Shown here: positions 24,596 through 33,269 of the stretch, one piece after another
How positions within the stretch are numbered: the stretch's first letter is position 1
How the letters are laid out: each line of letters starts with the position of its first letter
Source of the DNA: Halorarius halobius
Lineage (GTDB): Archaea > Halobacteriota > Halobacteria > Halobacteriales > Haloarculaceae
Length of the DNA stretch: 64,000 nt
Assembly (NCBI RefSeq): GCF_024298865.1
Contig: NZ_CP101162.1
Location: 186,001 to 250,000 of the forward strand
Direction of reading: 5' to 3'
The notes under the pieces: generated by a model
Told to the model about the DNA's origin: nothing
What the model saw: the letters and a program-made list of their open reading frames with translations, nothing else
Databases searched by the model: none
Program-made: the position numbers and the translations under genes

Positions 24596-25195
24596 ATGGC
24601 GAGAAACGAACCAAACCAGCCAGAAGAAAAAGAACCCGAAGAGGTGGCGTACAATCCGGAGTCAAGTCGATACGATCTCTACGAATGCCCCGACTGCGAC
24701 AACGTCGTCCTCGCACTCGGTCGTGACGAACCGCCGATGTCCTGTCACGACAGGCCAATGGAGCGCGTGACAGACGTAGAGATGAGTGTCAAACCGCCGG
24801 ATGTCAAACAGGTACTCCTCCAGGCATTCGGCCTTCCGAAAGCCGGCCTCGATATTTGTCTGTGTGTCATTGGTGAGGGGCCGCTGTCCGCAAACGAGGT
24901 CGCCGAGTCGTTGGGCTACGACCGGAGTACCGTCACCCGCTATCTCAATACACTCGTGGAACTGGGTCTGCTCCGGCGATCAGAGCTGAACCGTGAGGGA
25001 GGCGGCGTGGTCAACGTGTATCACTCGGTTGACCTCGAGCGGATGCGGCGTGAGACGCTCATCGGATTCTACGTTTGGGCCGGTGAAGCAGCCGCACTCA
25101 TTGAGGACGCCAACGTGATGAAGCAGGACTATCACGATGAGAATCCCGACCAAGAGCTACCGGACGTGTTCTGGGACTCGTTTGGTGATGAATAA
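24596..25195 (+). CDS. Zinc-ribbon/winged-helix transcriptional regulator
   Basis: 199 residues. The N-terminal 60 residues have CPDC and a further Cys-His (SCHDRPM), like a desulforedoxin-type metal knuckle. The middle is a TrmB/MarR-like winged helix (SANEVAESLGYDRSTVTRYL then LVELGLLRR). The C terminus is helical and acidic. The Cys/His site suggests metal or redox sensing. It lies 108 bases before the FAD disulfide-reductase gene on the same strand and may control it. Confidence 0.8.
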   Translation: MARNEPNQPEEKEPEEVAYNPESSRYDLYECPDCDNVVLALGRDEPPMSCHDRPMERVTDVEMSVKPPDVKQVLLQAFGLPKAGLDICLCVIGEGPLSANEVAESLGYDRSTVTRYLNTLVELGLLRRSELNREGGGVVNVYHSVDLERMRRETLIGFYVWAGEAAALIEDANVMKQDYHDENPDQELPDVFWDSFGDE

Positions 25196-25303
25196 AACGA
25201 GTCGAGAATGTGGTTCGATTCCCCGCTCCGCTCTTCACCGCCCGTGTAATTTGCTTGAATTACCGCACGAAGTTCTTAGTCCCTGATTCGGTCTATACTA
25301 CGT

Positions 25304-26665
25304 ATGGCTGACTTCGATGTACTCGTTATCGGTGGCGGGACAGGCAACAACGTCGCTGCGGCCGCAGCGGACGCTGGGCTAGAGACAGCCCTCGTCGAAC
25401 CAGGCCCGCTCGGTGGCACCTGTCTCAATCGAGGCTGCAATCCCTCGAAGATGCTTATCCAGGCCGCCAACGCAATCAATCACGTTCGGAACGCCGAACA
25501 GTTCCACGTAGACGCAAGCATAGAGGGGATCGATCACGCTGCCGTTGTCGACGAGATGGACGACCTGCTGGGCGGTATCGCCGAAGACATGGAAGCGCGG
25601 TATCGGGAGAAAGAGCACCTCACGCTGTTCAAGGAGCGAACGAAATTCGTCGACGAACGGACGGTCGAACTTGATGGCGAACCCGTCACCTCCGAGAAGG
25701 TCGTGGTCGCCACGGGGAGTCGTCCGATCGTGCCACCGATCGAGGGACTCGACGAGATCGACTACCTCACGAGCCAGGACGCTCTCTACCTCCGGGAACC
25801 ACCGGAGAGTCTCGTCATCATGGGCGGCGGCTACATCGCCGTCGAACTCGGCTACGTGTTCGAGTCGCTGGGAACGGACGTGACCATCGTGGAGATGATG
25901 GATACGCTACTGCCGCGGGAGGACACGGCTGTCGCCGAGACGTTCACCGATATCGCAGCCGACCGCCACGATGTCTACACCGGCCACCGGGTGACAGCGG
26001 TTGAAGAGATCGAAGGCGGCCACGCCGTCCACGCGGAAACCGAGGCCGGCGACGAACTGACTGTCGAAGGAGACGAGGTACTGGTCGCGCTCGGACGCCG
26101 CCCCAACAGCGATACACTCGATCTCGACGCCGCAGGCATCGACGTCGACGACAACGGGTTCATCGAGACGAACGAATACCTAGAGACCTCCGCAGTGAAC
26201 GTCTGGGCGCAGGGCGACATCGCAGGGAATGCGCTGTTCAAACACTCGGGAGACTACGAGACCCGCCACACGATTGCGAACGTCATCGACGGCGAGCAGC
26301 AAGCACTCGACCTCTCGGCAATGCCGCACACGATCTTCACCGAACCGCAGATCGCCGGCGTCGGCGCGACGGAAGACGCACTCGACGAGAAAGGGACGGA
26401 GTACGTGGTCGGGCAGGCGGAGTACAGCGACTCGGCGATGGGGCGAGCCAAGAAACTCGACCACGGCTTCGTGAAGGTTCTTGCAGCCCCTGATGGCGAG
26501 ATTCTGGGTGCACACGCCATCGGATACGAGGCATCGACGTTGCTTCACGAGGCTATCCTCGCGATGCGGACAGGCGTGACCGTCGACGAAGTCGCGAACG
26601 CGATCCATGCCCACCCGACCCTGAGTAAGATCGTCGAGTCGGCGTTCCGGGACGTGACCGCGTAA
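25304..26665 (+). CDS. FAD-dependent pyridine nucleotide-disulfide oxidoreductase (dihydrolipoyl dehydrogenase-like)
   Basis: 453 residues. FAD motif DVLVIGGGTGNNVA at the start; redox disulfide GGTCLNRGCNPSKM near 42-47; NAD motif VIMGGGYIAVELG near 170; second FAD motif VWAQGDIAGNALF near 302; dimer-interface HAHPTLSK near 440 with the catalytic His. The class I disulfide reductase layout is complete. No lipoyl-complex genes are near, so a small-thiol disulfide such as bis-gamma-glutamylcystine or a mycothione-reductase-like substrate is as likely as lipoamide (inference). Paralogue at 63187. Confidence 0.88.
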   Translation: MADFDVLVIGGGTGNNVAAAAADAGLETALVEPGPLGGTCLNRGCNPSKMLIQAANAINHVRNAEQFHVDASIEGIDHAAVVDEMDDLLGGIAEDMEARYREKEHLTLFKERTKFVDERTVELDGEPVTSEKVVVATGSRPIVPPIEGLDEIDYLTSQDALYLREPPESLVIMGGGYIAVELGYVFESLGTDVTIVEMMDTLLPREDTAVAETFTDIAADRHDVYTGHRVTAVEEIEGGHAVHAETEAGDELTVEGDEVLVALGRRPNSDTLDLDAAGIDVDDNGFIETNEYLETSAVNVWAQGDIAGNALFKHSGDYETRHTIANVIDGEQQALDLSAMPHTIFTEPQIAGVGATEDALDEKGTEYVVGQAEYSDSAMGRAKKLDHGFVKVLAAPDGEILGAHAIGYEASTLLHEAILAMRTGVTVDEVANAIHAHPTLSKIVESAFRDVTA

Positions 26666-26747
26666 ACGAATTCGGCGTTCCAAAGGGACGGTCGCTAGCT
26701 ATCGAGCCTACAGACGAACGACGAGAGCATCCTATCCTCTCTGAACT

Positions 26748-27760
26748 ATGAGTCAGGAAACGACACAAGAGCGATTCGGGACGTTTGTCGACCTTGGGAC
26801 AAACCCTGTTCTCACAGGAATTCTCGTACTCGACGGGCTACCTCACGGCGATATTGAACGGGTGTCTGTTCGCGCCGTCATTGCTCACGTTCTGGTTTGT
26901 CAACGGCGTCCTCGATTTTTCGACCGCGGTCGCAATCGGCGCGGTCGGAACGCCGGCCGGCCTCCAGGTGCGCCTGCTGGCCTACCTGCTTCTGGTGCCG
27001 ACATTCCTGCTCGCGCGGGTGATTACCCACCTGCTCCACCCGACCCATCGAACACAGGTGCTCGCGGGCTCGTGTCCGAGTTCGCCGCTGATGAGCCTCG
27101 ATTGGGTTAGCATGGGAATTCTCGCCACGGGACTACCGCTGGCGATTCAGAACTTCGGGCCCTGGTTCGGGATGAACGTGATCTTCCTCGTCGGCGTGTT
27201 CGTCCTCCCTCGGGTTCTCCCCGCCCACCTAGCCGGAGCGTTCAAACTGTTCGCGATCGTCCTGGGTGGGACAGTATTTCTCTACGCCAGTTACGGCGGT
27301 GTAGTGTCTATGGTTCCCCACCCATCGAGGGTACTCGGTCCCGTCGCAACGGTCACGCTCAGTGACGACACGACGCTATGGCTCTCCCGTCTGGTCAATA
27401 GCATCATGTTCGGTCCGATTCTCGTCGGCGCGTTCGGAGTCATCATGAACCACGTCCTGACGCGCCCGGAACTCACGGACATTCCGTTCGTTCGGCATAC
27501 TCTGCCGCGGCGCGATCCCGACTTGGTCGTCGTGACAAGTGCAGCGTTCGGGACTGCATTCTATCTCGTTGTCGTCGCGGTAGCGACCGGCGAGCTCGTC
27601 TTTGTCCCATAGGAACCACGGATAGCTTCCAGCTGATCCCACTCGACGTCGACCTTGTCGGCTGGCAGCGGGCCTTCGCGCCGCTGGCACTCTTCTCCGC
27701 CGTTGGCGCGCTCTCGAGGCTCCACCTCAGAGGGTTGCCCGGCGCGTCGAAACTCGCGGG
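26748..27760 (+). pseudogene. Frameshifted multi-pass membrane protein
   Basis: The gene starts at 26748 and reads 29 codons to GILVLD; the protein then continues in the next frame as GYLTAILNGCLFAPSLL for some 257 residues to a stop at 27612. Removing one G from GGG at 26835-26837 joins the two. After 27612 a further 40-50 codons (DSFQLIPLDVDLVGWQRAF, SAVGALSRLHLRG) continue in a third frame. The protein has about six hydrophobic segments and no family I recognise. Either a decayed gene or two sequencing errors. Confidence 0.65.
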
Positions 27761-27801
27761 TGGCCGAACGGAGGCTGTATCCTCAGAGAGCCGCTACTGG
27801 A

Positions 27802-28626
27802 TCACTCGAAGTCGACGTCGTTCCGGGATTTATGGAGCGATTCACAGATCGCTCCCTGGCCCTCGATGTTCGCGGCAGCGAGCCGTGCGTCACGGACAAT
27901 CGATTCGAACGACTTCGGGTCCGAAGACAGCGTCTCGCCCTCGCGGTCAGCGAACAGAGGATCGTTGTCGTCGGTGACGAGACCTGTCGCTCGAGCCTTT
28001 TCGAGATATTCGGCTAGCGGGTCGCGCGCGACGGTTACCGTCAGTGCACCGTTCTGGATGGTCACAGCCGCCTGGTCCGAACTGAAATCGAGATCGACGT
28101 CGGCCCGCGTCAGCGGCGCGATCTGATCGGGGTCGAGTCCGGCTTGCTGGAGCGTCGTGAGCGCGCTGTGTTGGCGGGCGAATCGGGCCTTCTCGTCGAG
28201 TTTCCGGCGGACGGCCTCGATACCGTCTTCGGCGTCTTCGAACACCGATTCGAAGGAGCGACGCTGGTTGACGCCGGTCGTGATCTCGTCGCCGTGCATA
28301 TGGTCCAAGAGACGGACGGTGACGGACGTGGCACCGGAGAGTTCCGCAACTTCGTCTCGGATACCCGTCGCCATCATCCACGCGAAGGCAGGCGAACACC
28401 AGGCCGTCGGAAGCACGAATGCGACGGTTACTGCACCGTGGTCGATCTCGATCGATTCGACGTACTGGAGTTCGACGATAGAGCGGTCCAGTTCAGGGTC
28501 GTGGACGTGGTCGAGACGCTCGCGGATGGCGTCGAGATCGACCGACTTGTCGGTGGTCACCGAGCAGCTGGCGATCTCCGAGTGGTTCGTCAAGCCCGAT
28601 GGATCCGGCGGATCTGTAGTCGCCAT
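27802..28626 (-). CDS. DUF59/MIP18-domain protein of the propane-monooxygenase accessory type
   Basis: 274 residues. The DUF59 core has HVHDPELDRSIVELQYVESI and LPTAWCSPAFAWMM with its single conserved Cys, followed by VTVRLLDHMHGDEITTG and a helical C-terminal half (RRKLDEKARFARQH). This long form is the iron-sulfur-assembly-like protein that sits with an amidohydrolase behind propane monooxygenase genes in actinobacteria. It probably helps mature a metalloenzyme. It starts 3 bases after the amidohydrolase stop, so the two are one operon. Confidence 0.83.
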   Translation of the reverse strand: MATTDPPDPSGLTNHSEIASCSVTTDKSVDLDAIRERLDHVHDPELDRSIVELQYVESIEIDHGAVTVAFVLPTAWCSPAFAWMMATGIRDEVAELSGATSVTVRLLDHMHGDEITTGVNQRRSFESVFEDAEDGIEAVRRKLDEKARFARQHSALTTLQQAGLDPDQIAPLTRADVDLDFSSDQAAVTIQNGALTVTVARDPLAEYLEKARATGLVTDDNDPLFADREGETLSSDPKSFESIVRDARLAAANIEGQGAICESLHKSRNDVDFE

Positions 28627-28629
28627 GGT

Positions 28630-29682
28630 TCAGTCTGCCGACGCCTCCTCGTAGCTGTCGCCGAGCCCGAACTCCTGGCTGATCGCGTCGTCGCGGAACT
28701 GTTCTTTCTTTTCTTCAATATCGATATCGTAGAGCCGTGCCGCGTTTTCTCCCATGATCTTTCGCTTGACCTCTGGGGAGAGTTCGACGCCGTACTCGGC
28801 TCGTTCCTCCTGGGTCAACTCCGCGTTCATCACTGCCGGAACGAGCCAGTCGGGCTCCCAGATGCCGTAGTCGCTGCCAAAGAGGAGGTTGTCTTCACCG
28901 ACCCAGAACAGGAGTTCGCCCATCATCTCGGCGAACTTTCGCGGGCGGTTCTGGGCGAACGGTGCCGCGACGGCGAGTCCGCCGTAGACGTTGGTCTCCT
29001 GGGTGGCGATGTGACAGAAGTCATCCACGCGGGGGAAGCCGACGTGTTCCACGATGAAGTTGAGATCCGGGAACGAGGTAGCGGCGTCGTCGACGTCGCG
29101 TACGTCGAACGCGTCGCGGTTCAACGGCCTGATCGTCGGCCCCTTGTGGGCGTGGATGTTTTCGATGCCGAGTTCGGCACACTTCTCGAGAAATCGGAAC
29201 GCTTCATCGCTGTCGAGCCGCCAACCCTTCGATTCGCCACGCCATTCCGCCGTATAGAGTTTCACGCCCTGAATGTCGTAGTCGTCTTTGAGACGCTCGA
29301 GATGCTCGATGCCCTCGTCGCCGTCGCGGGGGTCGAAACTCCCGTTGAGAACGAACCGTTCGGGATACTGCTCGGCGAGTTCGGCGTTCTGATCGGTCGT
29401 GTTGAACCCCTTGTCGTAGAAGTCAGTCAGGTACGTCGGCTGGAAGATGCCCATGTCGACGTAGCCGTCTCGGAAGAGGTCCAGGACCATTCGTTCGGAC
29501 CCGTACTGCCGGTACGTGTCCATGTCCCACTGCTCTTCCTCGGGCGTGAACGCCGTGTGGTAGTCGTAGAAGCACTGGATGAACTGTTCGCCGCCTTCGT
29601 GGATGATGTTCTCCTCTGTCGCGTCCCAGAGGTGGATGTGTCCATCGATGACGAACACGTCTTCGCCGTTGTGCGTGTACAT
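28630..29682 (-). CDS. Amidohydrolase-superfamily metal protein (monooxygenase-cluster type)
   Basis: 350 residues starting MYTHNGEDVFVIDGHIHLWD. The TIM-barrel metal motif is HIHLW; later come GVKLYTAEWRGES, NIHAHKGPTIRPL, FIVEHVGFPRVDDFC and FGSDYGIWEPDW with the catalytic Asp. CFYDYHTAFTPEE and IFQPTYLTDFY match the amidohydrolase that accompanies binuclear-iron propane monooxygenases in Mycobacterium and relatives. Its exact reaction there is unproven. It leads an operon with the DUF59 gene and is divergent from the alcohol dehydrogenase. A large antisense frame over this gene is a shadow. Confidence 0.85.
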   Translation of the reverse strand: MYTHNGEDVFVIDGHIHLWDATEENIIHEGGEQFIQCFYDYHTAFTPEEEQWDMDTYRQYGSERMVLDLFRDGYVDMGIFQPTYLTDFYDKGFNTTDQNAELAEQYPERFVLNGSFDPRDGDEGIEHLERLKDDYDIQGVKLYTAEWRGESKGWRLDSDEAFRFLEKCAELGIENIHAHKGPTIRPLNRDAFDVRDVDDAATSFPDLNFIVEHVGFPRVDDFCHIATQETNVYGGLAVAAPFAQNRPRKFAEMMGELLFWVGEDNLLFGSDYGIWEPDWLVPAVMNAELTQEERAEYGVELSPEVKRKIMGENAARLYDIDIEEKKEQFRDDAISQEFGLGDSYEEASAD

Positions 29683-29777
29683 TGCTCTTGGATAGTGGTA
29701 ACACACGACAATAGTGGTTTTACCGATAACTATAGGCGTACTTCTTAGGCAGAGTGGCGCTATTGGTAGAGTGTAAC

Positions 29778-30818
29778 ATGCACGCAGCACGACTCCACGA
29801 GTACACGGACGACATGAGCGAGGGACTGACGATCGAGGAGATCGACCGACCGACGATCGAGCGGTCGGACGGCGTCCTTGTCGAGGTGATCGGTGCCGGC
29901 TGGTGCCAGACGGACAACCACATTATCGAAGGAATGTGGGACGAGTACGTCGACCAGGACCTGCCGATGACGCTCGGCCACGAGAACGCCGGTCGGGTCG
30001 TCGAGACAGGTGACGAGGTTGACATCGTCTCAGAGGGCGACCAGGTCATCTGCCATCCGGTCCAGACGTGTGGAACCTGTCGACCCTGTCGACTCGGCGA
30101 GACGATGTATTGCGAGAACCAGTCGTTCAACGGATTGACGATCGACGGCGGGTTCGCCGATTACCTGCTGACCAGCGAGCGGTCGGTGATCCCGCTGCCC
30201 GCTGGTGTCGATCCGGCAGAGATCGCACCCCACGCCGATGCCGGGATCACTGCCTATCACGCCGCAAAGAAGGCAGTCGACGAGCTGAACCCGGGCGACC
30301 ACGCCACCGTCATCGGTGTCGGCGGCCTCGGTCATATCGGCGTCCAGTGTCTCGACGCGATGAGTGCCGCAGAGATCACCGCCGTCGACCTGAAAGACGA
30401 GGCACTCGAACTGGCCGAGGACCTCGGCGTCGACCATACTGTCAATCCCGAGACCGACGACGTCCGCGAGTTCATCGACAGCGTCACCGACGGCACAGGC
30501 GCAACGCAGGTGCTCGACTTCGTCGGTGCGGACGTGACGACCGAGTACGCTCCCGACATCACCGCCGCCGGCGGCGACCACCACATCATCGGCTACGGCG
30601 GGCACATCCACGAACCCGCTCAGGCACTTGTCAACGGCGAATTTTCCTACGTAGGTAACATCGTCGGGCAGTTCTCGGAGCTTCAGGAACTCGTCGCTCT
30701 GGTCGAGCAGGACGAGGTCGACCTACACACGTCCTACTACGACCTCGACGACGTCAACGCGGTCGCTGAAAAACTCGAACATGGTGAGATCGAGGGGCGA
30801 GCGGTGATCCGCCCATAG
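29778..30818 (+). CDS. Zinc-dependent alcohol dehydrogenase
   Basis: 346 residues. Catalytic zinc site WCQTDNH (near residue 44) and GHENAGRV; structural zinc cysteines CGTCRPCRLGETMYC near 100-115; NAD motif VIGVGGLGHIGVQ near 180. Medium-chain dehydrogenase. Divergent from the amidohydrolase-DUF59 operon with about 95 bases between, so they probably share control. Oxidation of a short-chain or secondary alcohol would suit that context; substrate not shown. Confidence 0.9.
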   Translation: MHAARLHEYTDDMSEGLTIEEIDRPTIERSDGVLVEVIGAGWCQTDNHIIEGMWDEYVDQDLPMTLGHENAGRVVETGDEVDIVSEGDQVICHPVQTCGTCRPCRLGETMYCENQSFNGLTIDGGFADYLLTSERSVIPLPAGVDPAEIAPHADAGITAYHAAKKAVDELNPGDHATVIGVGGLGHIGVQCLDAMSAAEITAVDLKDEALELAEDLGVDHTVNPETDDVREFIDSVTDGTGATQVLDFVGADVTTEYAPDITAAGGDHHIIGYGGHIHEPAQALVNGEFSYVGNIVGQFSELQELVALVEQDEVDLHTSYYDLDDVNAVAEKLEHGEIEGRAVIRP

Positions 30819-30845
30819 GTAGCGAAGGGTGAGGATCGAACAATA

Positions 30846-31340
30846 CTACGGAACCTCGCCCTCCATCGATCCCCGGAACCACCGTCCTGTCTCCGCGTTG
30901 CATCGCTTGCAGTAGGCGACAACTGTACTCTCGTCGTCGGTTCGTTCCAGTCGCCCCTCCGTGTCGGTCTCGCACTCCGGACAGTATCGAAGTTTGTGCT
31001 GCTCCCCGTACTCCAGCGGTGCGCCGAGCGCGAGTGCGCGGACGCGTTCGTCACCCCGATTCCAGCCACGCTGGAACTCCTCACGGTCGAACCGGATAAT
31101 CTCGCCTTCGTCGACCGTCACCGGACCGGCCTCGGTCTCGAACGTCGCCGTCCCCGACTGAACGTAGAACAGTTCCTCCTGTACCTCGTGGTTGTGGTAG
31201 GCGAACGCAAAGCTATCGCCGGGTTCGAGCTCGTAGTAGTTGATCGCGAGGTCGGCGACACCGAGCGGCTCTGTGAGATGGCGCATCACCGCCGCCGGCT
31301 GGACGCTGTTGTCGACCTCGTCGATGCGAACCTTTTCCAT
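30846..31340 (-). CDS. Cupin domain protein with C-terminal zinc ribbon
   Basis: 164 residues. FAYHNHEVQEELFYV gives the cupin metal-binding His/Glu set, and IIRFDREEFQRGWNRGDERV the second motif. CPEC near 122 and CKRC near 148 form a zinc ribbon. Paralogue of 13237-13704 with the same architecture. It ends 28 bases from the convergent alcohol dehydrogenase. Ligand unknown. Confidence 0.83.
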   Translation of the reverse strand: MEKVRIDEVDNSVQPAAVMRHLTEPLGVADLAINYYELEPGDSFAFAYHNHEVQEELFYVQSGTATFETEAGPVTVDEGEIIRFDREEFQRGWNRGDERVRALALGAPLEYGEQHKLRYCPECETDTEGRLERTDDESTVVAYCKRCNAETGRWFRGSMEGEVP

Positions 31341-31434
31341 GCGTGTCCTGTTCGGGCCGAGGTTATAAAAGACGACAAGCGAGTGGTGTGTCAGACGGAG
31401 ACTCGTCTACAGGCGGAGCAGGCCGAGTTCCTCT

Positions 31435-31455
31435 GGGCTTGACCCCGAGGCGGTT
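31435..31455 (+). repeat. 21-base repeat, copy 1 (possible transposon-end relic)
   Basis: The 21 bases beginning GGGCTTGACCCCGAGG are identical to 42787-42807. GGGG-CTTGA-CCCC-like pairing gives a small hairpin of the kind found at right ends of IS200/IS605-type elements. No transposase gene is nearby. Confidence 0.45.
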
Positions 31456-32291
31456 CACAGCAGGAACTCGGTCAGATGGTCGGTGAACTCCGCCGTCCGA
31501 TCCTCCGGAACCCAATGGTTCGCTTCGAGACCGATCAGCTCACAGGAATCGATGTCCGATTCGAGCTGTTCTGCCCACGTGATCGGCTGGAACTCGTCTT
31601 CGGTGCCCCACAGCAGGAGCGTGTCGGCGGTCACGTCACTCGGATCGATCTCCGTCGTGTGGCTGGTGTTTGTCGCACTCGCGTTGCGTACGACGGAGGT
31701 GACGCCTTCCTCGGAGGCCCACGGCGCCTTCATTCCGTCGAGGAACGTCTCGTCGTGATCGTCCCCAAAAAGCGTGTCTCGGAACAACCCGTCGAGCATC
31801 CCCTGGAGTTCCTCGACGCTCGTCTCTCGGGCCGTCTCGGGCAGGCCGAGGTCGGTGATCGTCTGGATCGGCCAGGAGTCGTAGGCGACAGAGTTCGACA
31901 GGACCAGCCGGTCGATCACCTCTGGCGTCCGGGCCGCGTAGCGTAAACCCACACCGCCACCGAGATCGTGCCCGACGAAGTCGATGGTATCGAAGTCGAG
32001 CTCGTCAACGAGACTCCGGATCGCAATCTCCTGGGCGCGGATCGACCGGTCGAACCCGTCGTACATCGCGGAGCTGCCGTAGCCGATCATGTCCGGCGCG
32101 ATCGCACGCCGTTCCGCAGCAACCGCGTCGAACTGGTCGCGAAAGAGGTACGAGTTTGTCGGGATGCCGTGGAGGAAGACGACGGGGTCACCACTGCCCT
32201 CGTCGCGAAATGCCATCTCGATGTCGTGGTCGTCCACTGTGACTGTCGTGCTTTCCTGTGCCGCCGTCCATTCGTCGTAGGTTGTCGTCAT
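31455..32291 (-). CDS. Alpha/beta hydrolase, haloalkane dehalogenase/epoxide hydrolase-like
   Basis: 278 residues from MTTTYDEWTAAQ. Oxyanion motif FLHGIPTNSYLFRD (near 45), nucleophile elbow VGHDLGGGVGLRYA with Asp as nucleophile (GHDLGG near 113), acid LLWGTEDEFQPI near 222 and final His in EANHWVPEDR near 258. Asp as nucleophile points to the dehalogenase/epoxide-hydrolase branch rather than esterases. It belongs to the catabolic block at 27.8-35 kb. Substrate unknown. Confidence 0.83.
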   Translation of the reverse strand: MTTTYDEWTAAQESTTVTVDDHDIEMAFRDEGSGDPVVFLHGIPTNSYLFRDQFDAVAAERRAIAPDMIGYGSSAMYDGFDRSIRAQEIAIRSLVDELDFDTIDFVGHDLGGGVGLRYAARTPEVIDRLVLSNSVAYDSWPIQTITDLGLPETARETSVEELQGMLDGLFRDTLFGDDHDETFLDGMKAPWASEEGVTSVVRNASATNTSHTTEIDPSDVTADTLLLWGTEDEFQPITWAEQLESDIDSCELIGLEANHWVPEDRTAEFTDHLTEFLL

Positions 32292-32436
32292 CGTCTCTCT
32301 TGCCCTCGCAGATGTTTTGGTAGAAAGGCGCAAAGCGCTAGTCCCTATGTTGATAGGATAGGTTTTTAGTCAAACCAGACAGCAGCCGGTTTCGAAGCAA
32401 CAATAACTCCCCTGTCGGACGGTCAGTCGCTGACAG

Positions 32437-33141
32437 TCACTGCTCGACGCCACTTTCGAACAGCCGCCCGATGACCTTCTCCTCGGCAGTCCGGATGTGC
32501 TGGCTAAACGTCGACTGCGCGATGCCGAGCGCGTCGGCACACTCCTCGGCACTGGACCGTCGTGGCCAGCTGAAGTAGCCGCTCAGGTAGGCGGTTCGGA
32601 GCACCTCCTGTTGCTTGTCGGTGAGCTGGTCGGCCATCGTCGCGTGAACCCCGGACTCGGTCCGGATCGGAACCGGTTCGTCGGAGTTTCGGCAGGCAGT
32701 GAGCGTCGACTCCGGATACTGGTCTCCGAACTGTTCGGCGACCCGCCTGACGTCGACGTGGGCCGGCACGTCTGCGATGATCTCACCGATCCCTTCGTCA
32801 GCCAGGACCGATCGTGCGATTGCTCCCGTATCAGCGAGGGTAGTCGTCACACAGGGGCCCGAAACCACGAACTCAAATAGGCCTCCGTCAACCCCCCGGC
32901 TAATTAGCCGCGCCTCGTCAATAACTGTCGCCTCCTCGACCATGGAGAGAACGCGATCGGGTGCCGTCCTTTCCACGGTAAAATACTCCAGCAGTCGGTC
33001 GTCCGAGCGGTTCACCATGTGTTCGAGGGTGACTCGACAGTCGGCGAGGGCGGATGCATCGACGAAGAAACAGTCGCGATCCCGGAGCTCGAATTCGAGT
33101 TCGACTGCTGAACCGGTCGGATCGGCGCTCGTTATTCCCAT
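32437..33141 (-). CDS. HTH_10 (Bat-type) transcriptional regulator
   Basis: 234 residues from MGITSADPTG. The N-terminal 150 residues are the beta-rich sensor half usual in haloarchaeal Bat-like regulators. The C-terminal HTH_10 domain reads LTDKQQEVLRTAYLSGYFSWPRRS, then ALGIAQSTFSQHIRTAE. It should regulate nearby catabolic genes (hydrolase, alcohol dehydrogenase, or the hydroxybutyrate operon), an inference from position. Confidence 0.87.
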   Translation of the reverse strand: MGITSADPTGSAVELEFELRDRDCFFVDASALADCRVTLEHMVNRSDDRLLEYFTVERTAPDRVLSMVEEATVIDEARLISRGVDGGLFEFVVSGPCVTTTLADTGAIARSVLADEGIGEIIADVPAHVDVRRVAEQFGDQYPESTLTACRNSDEPVPIRTESGVHATMADQLTDKQQEVLRTAYLSGYFSWPRRSSAEECADALGIAQSTFSQHIRTAEEKVIGRLFESGVEQ

Positions 33142-33269
33142 GATAGATATTAACAAGCGCGCAAATAAGAGGTAGGGGGGATTACGAGCGCCGCGTCAAA
33201 CCGTCAGTCGTTACGGCGAGCCCGTACACCGAGCCGAGAGAAGTTGCAGCGACGTGGCGCCTCCCTCGG

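Noticed and set aside
28144-29748. 534-residue plus-strand frame across the DUF59 and amidohydrolase genes
   Set aside because: It is antisense to two genes with clear family motifs; its composition is that of a GC-rich shadow frame.
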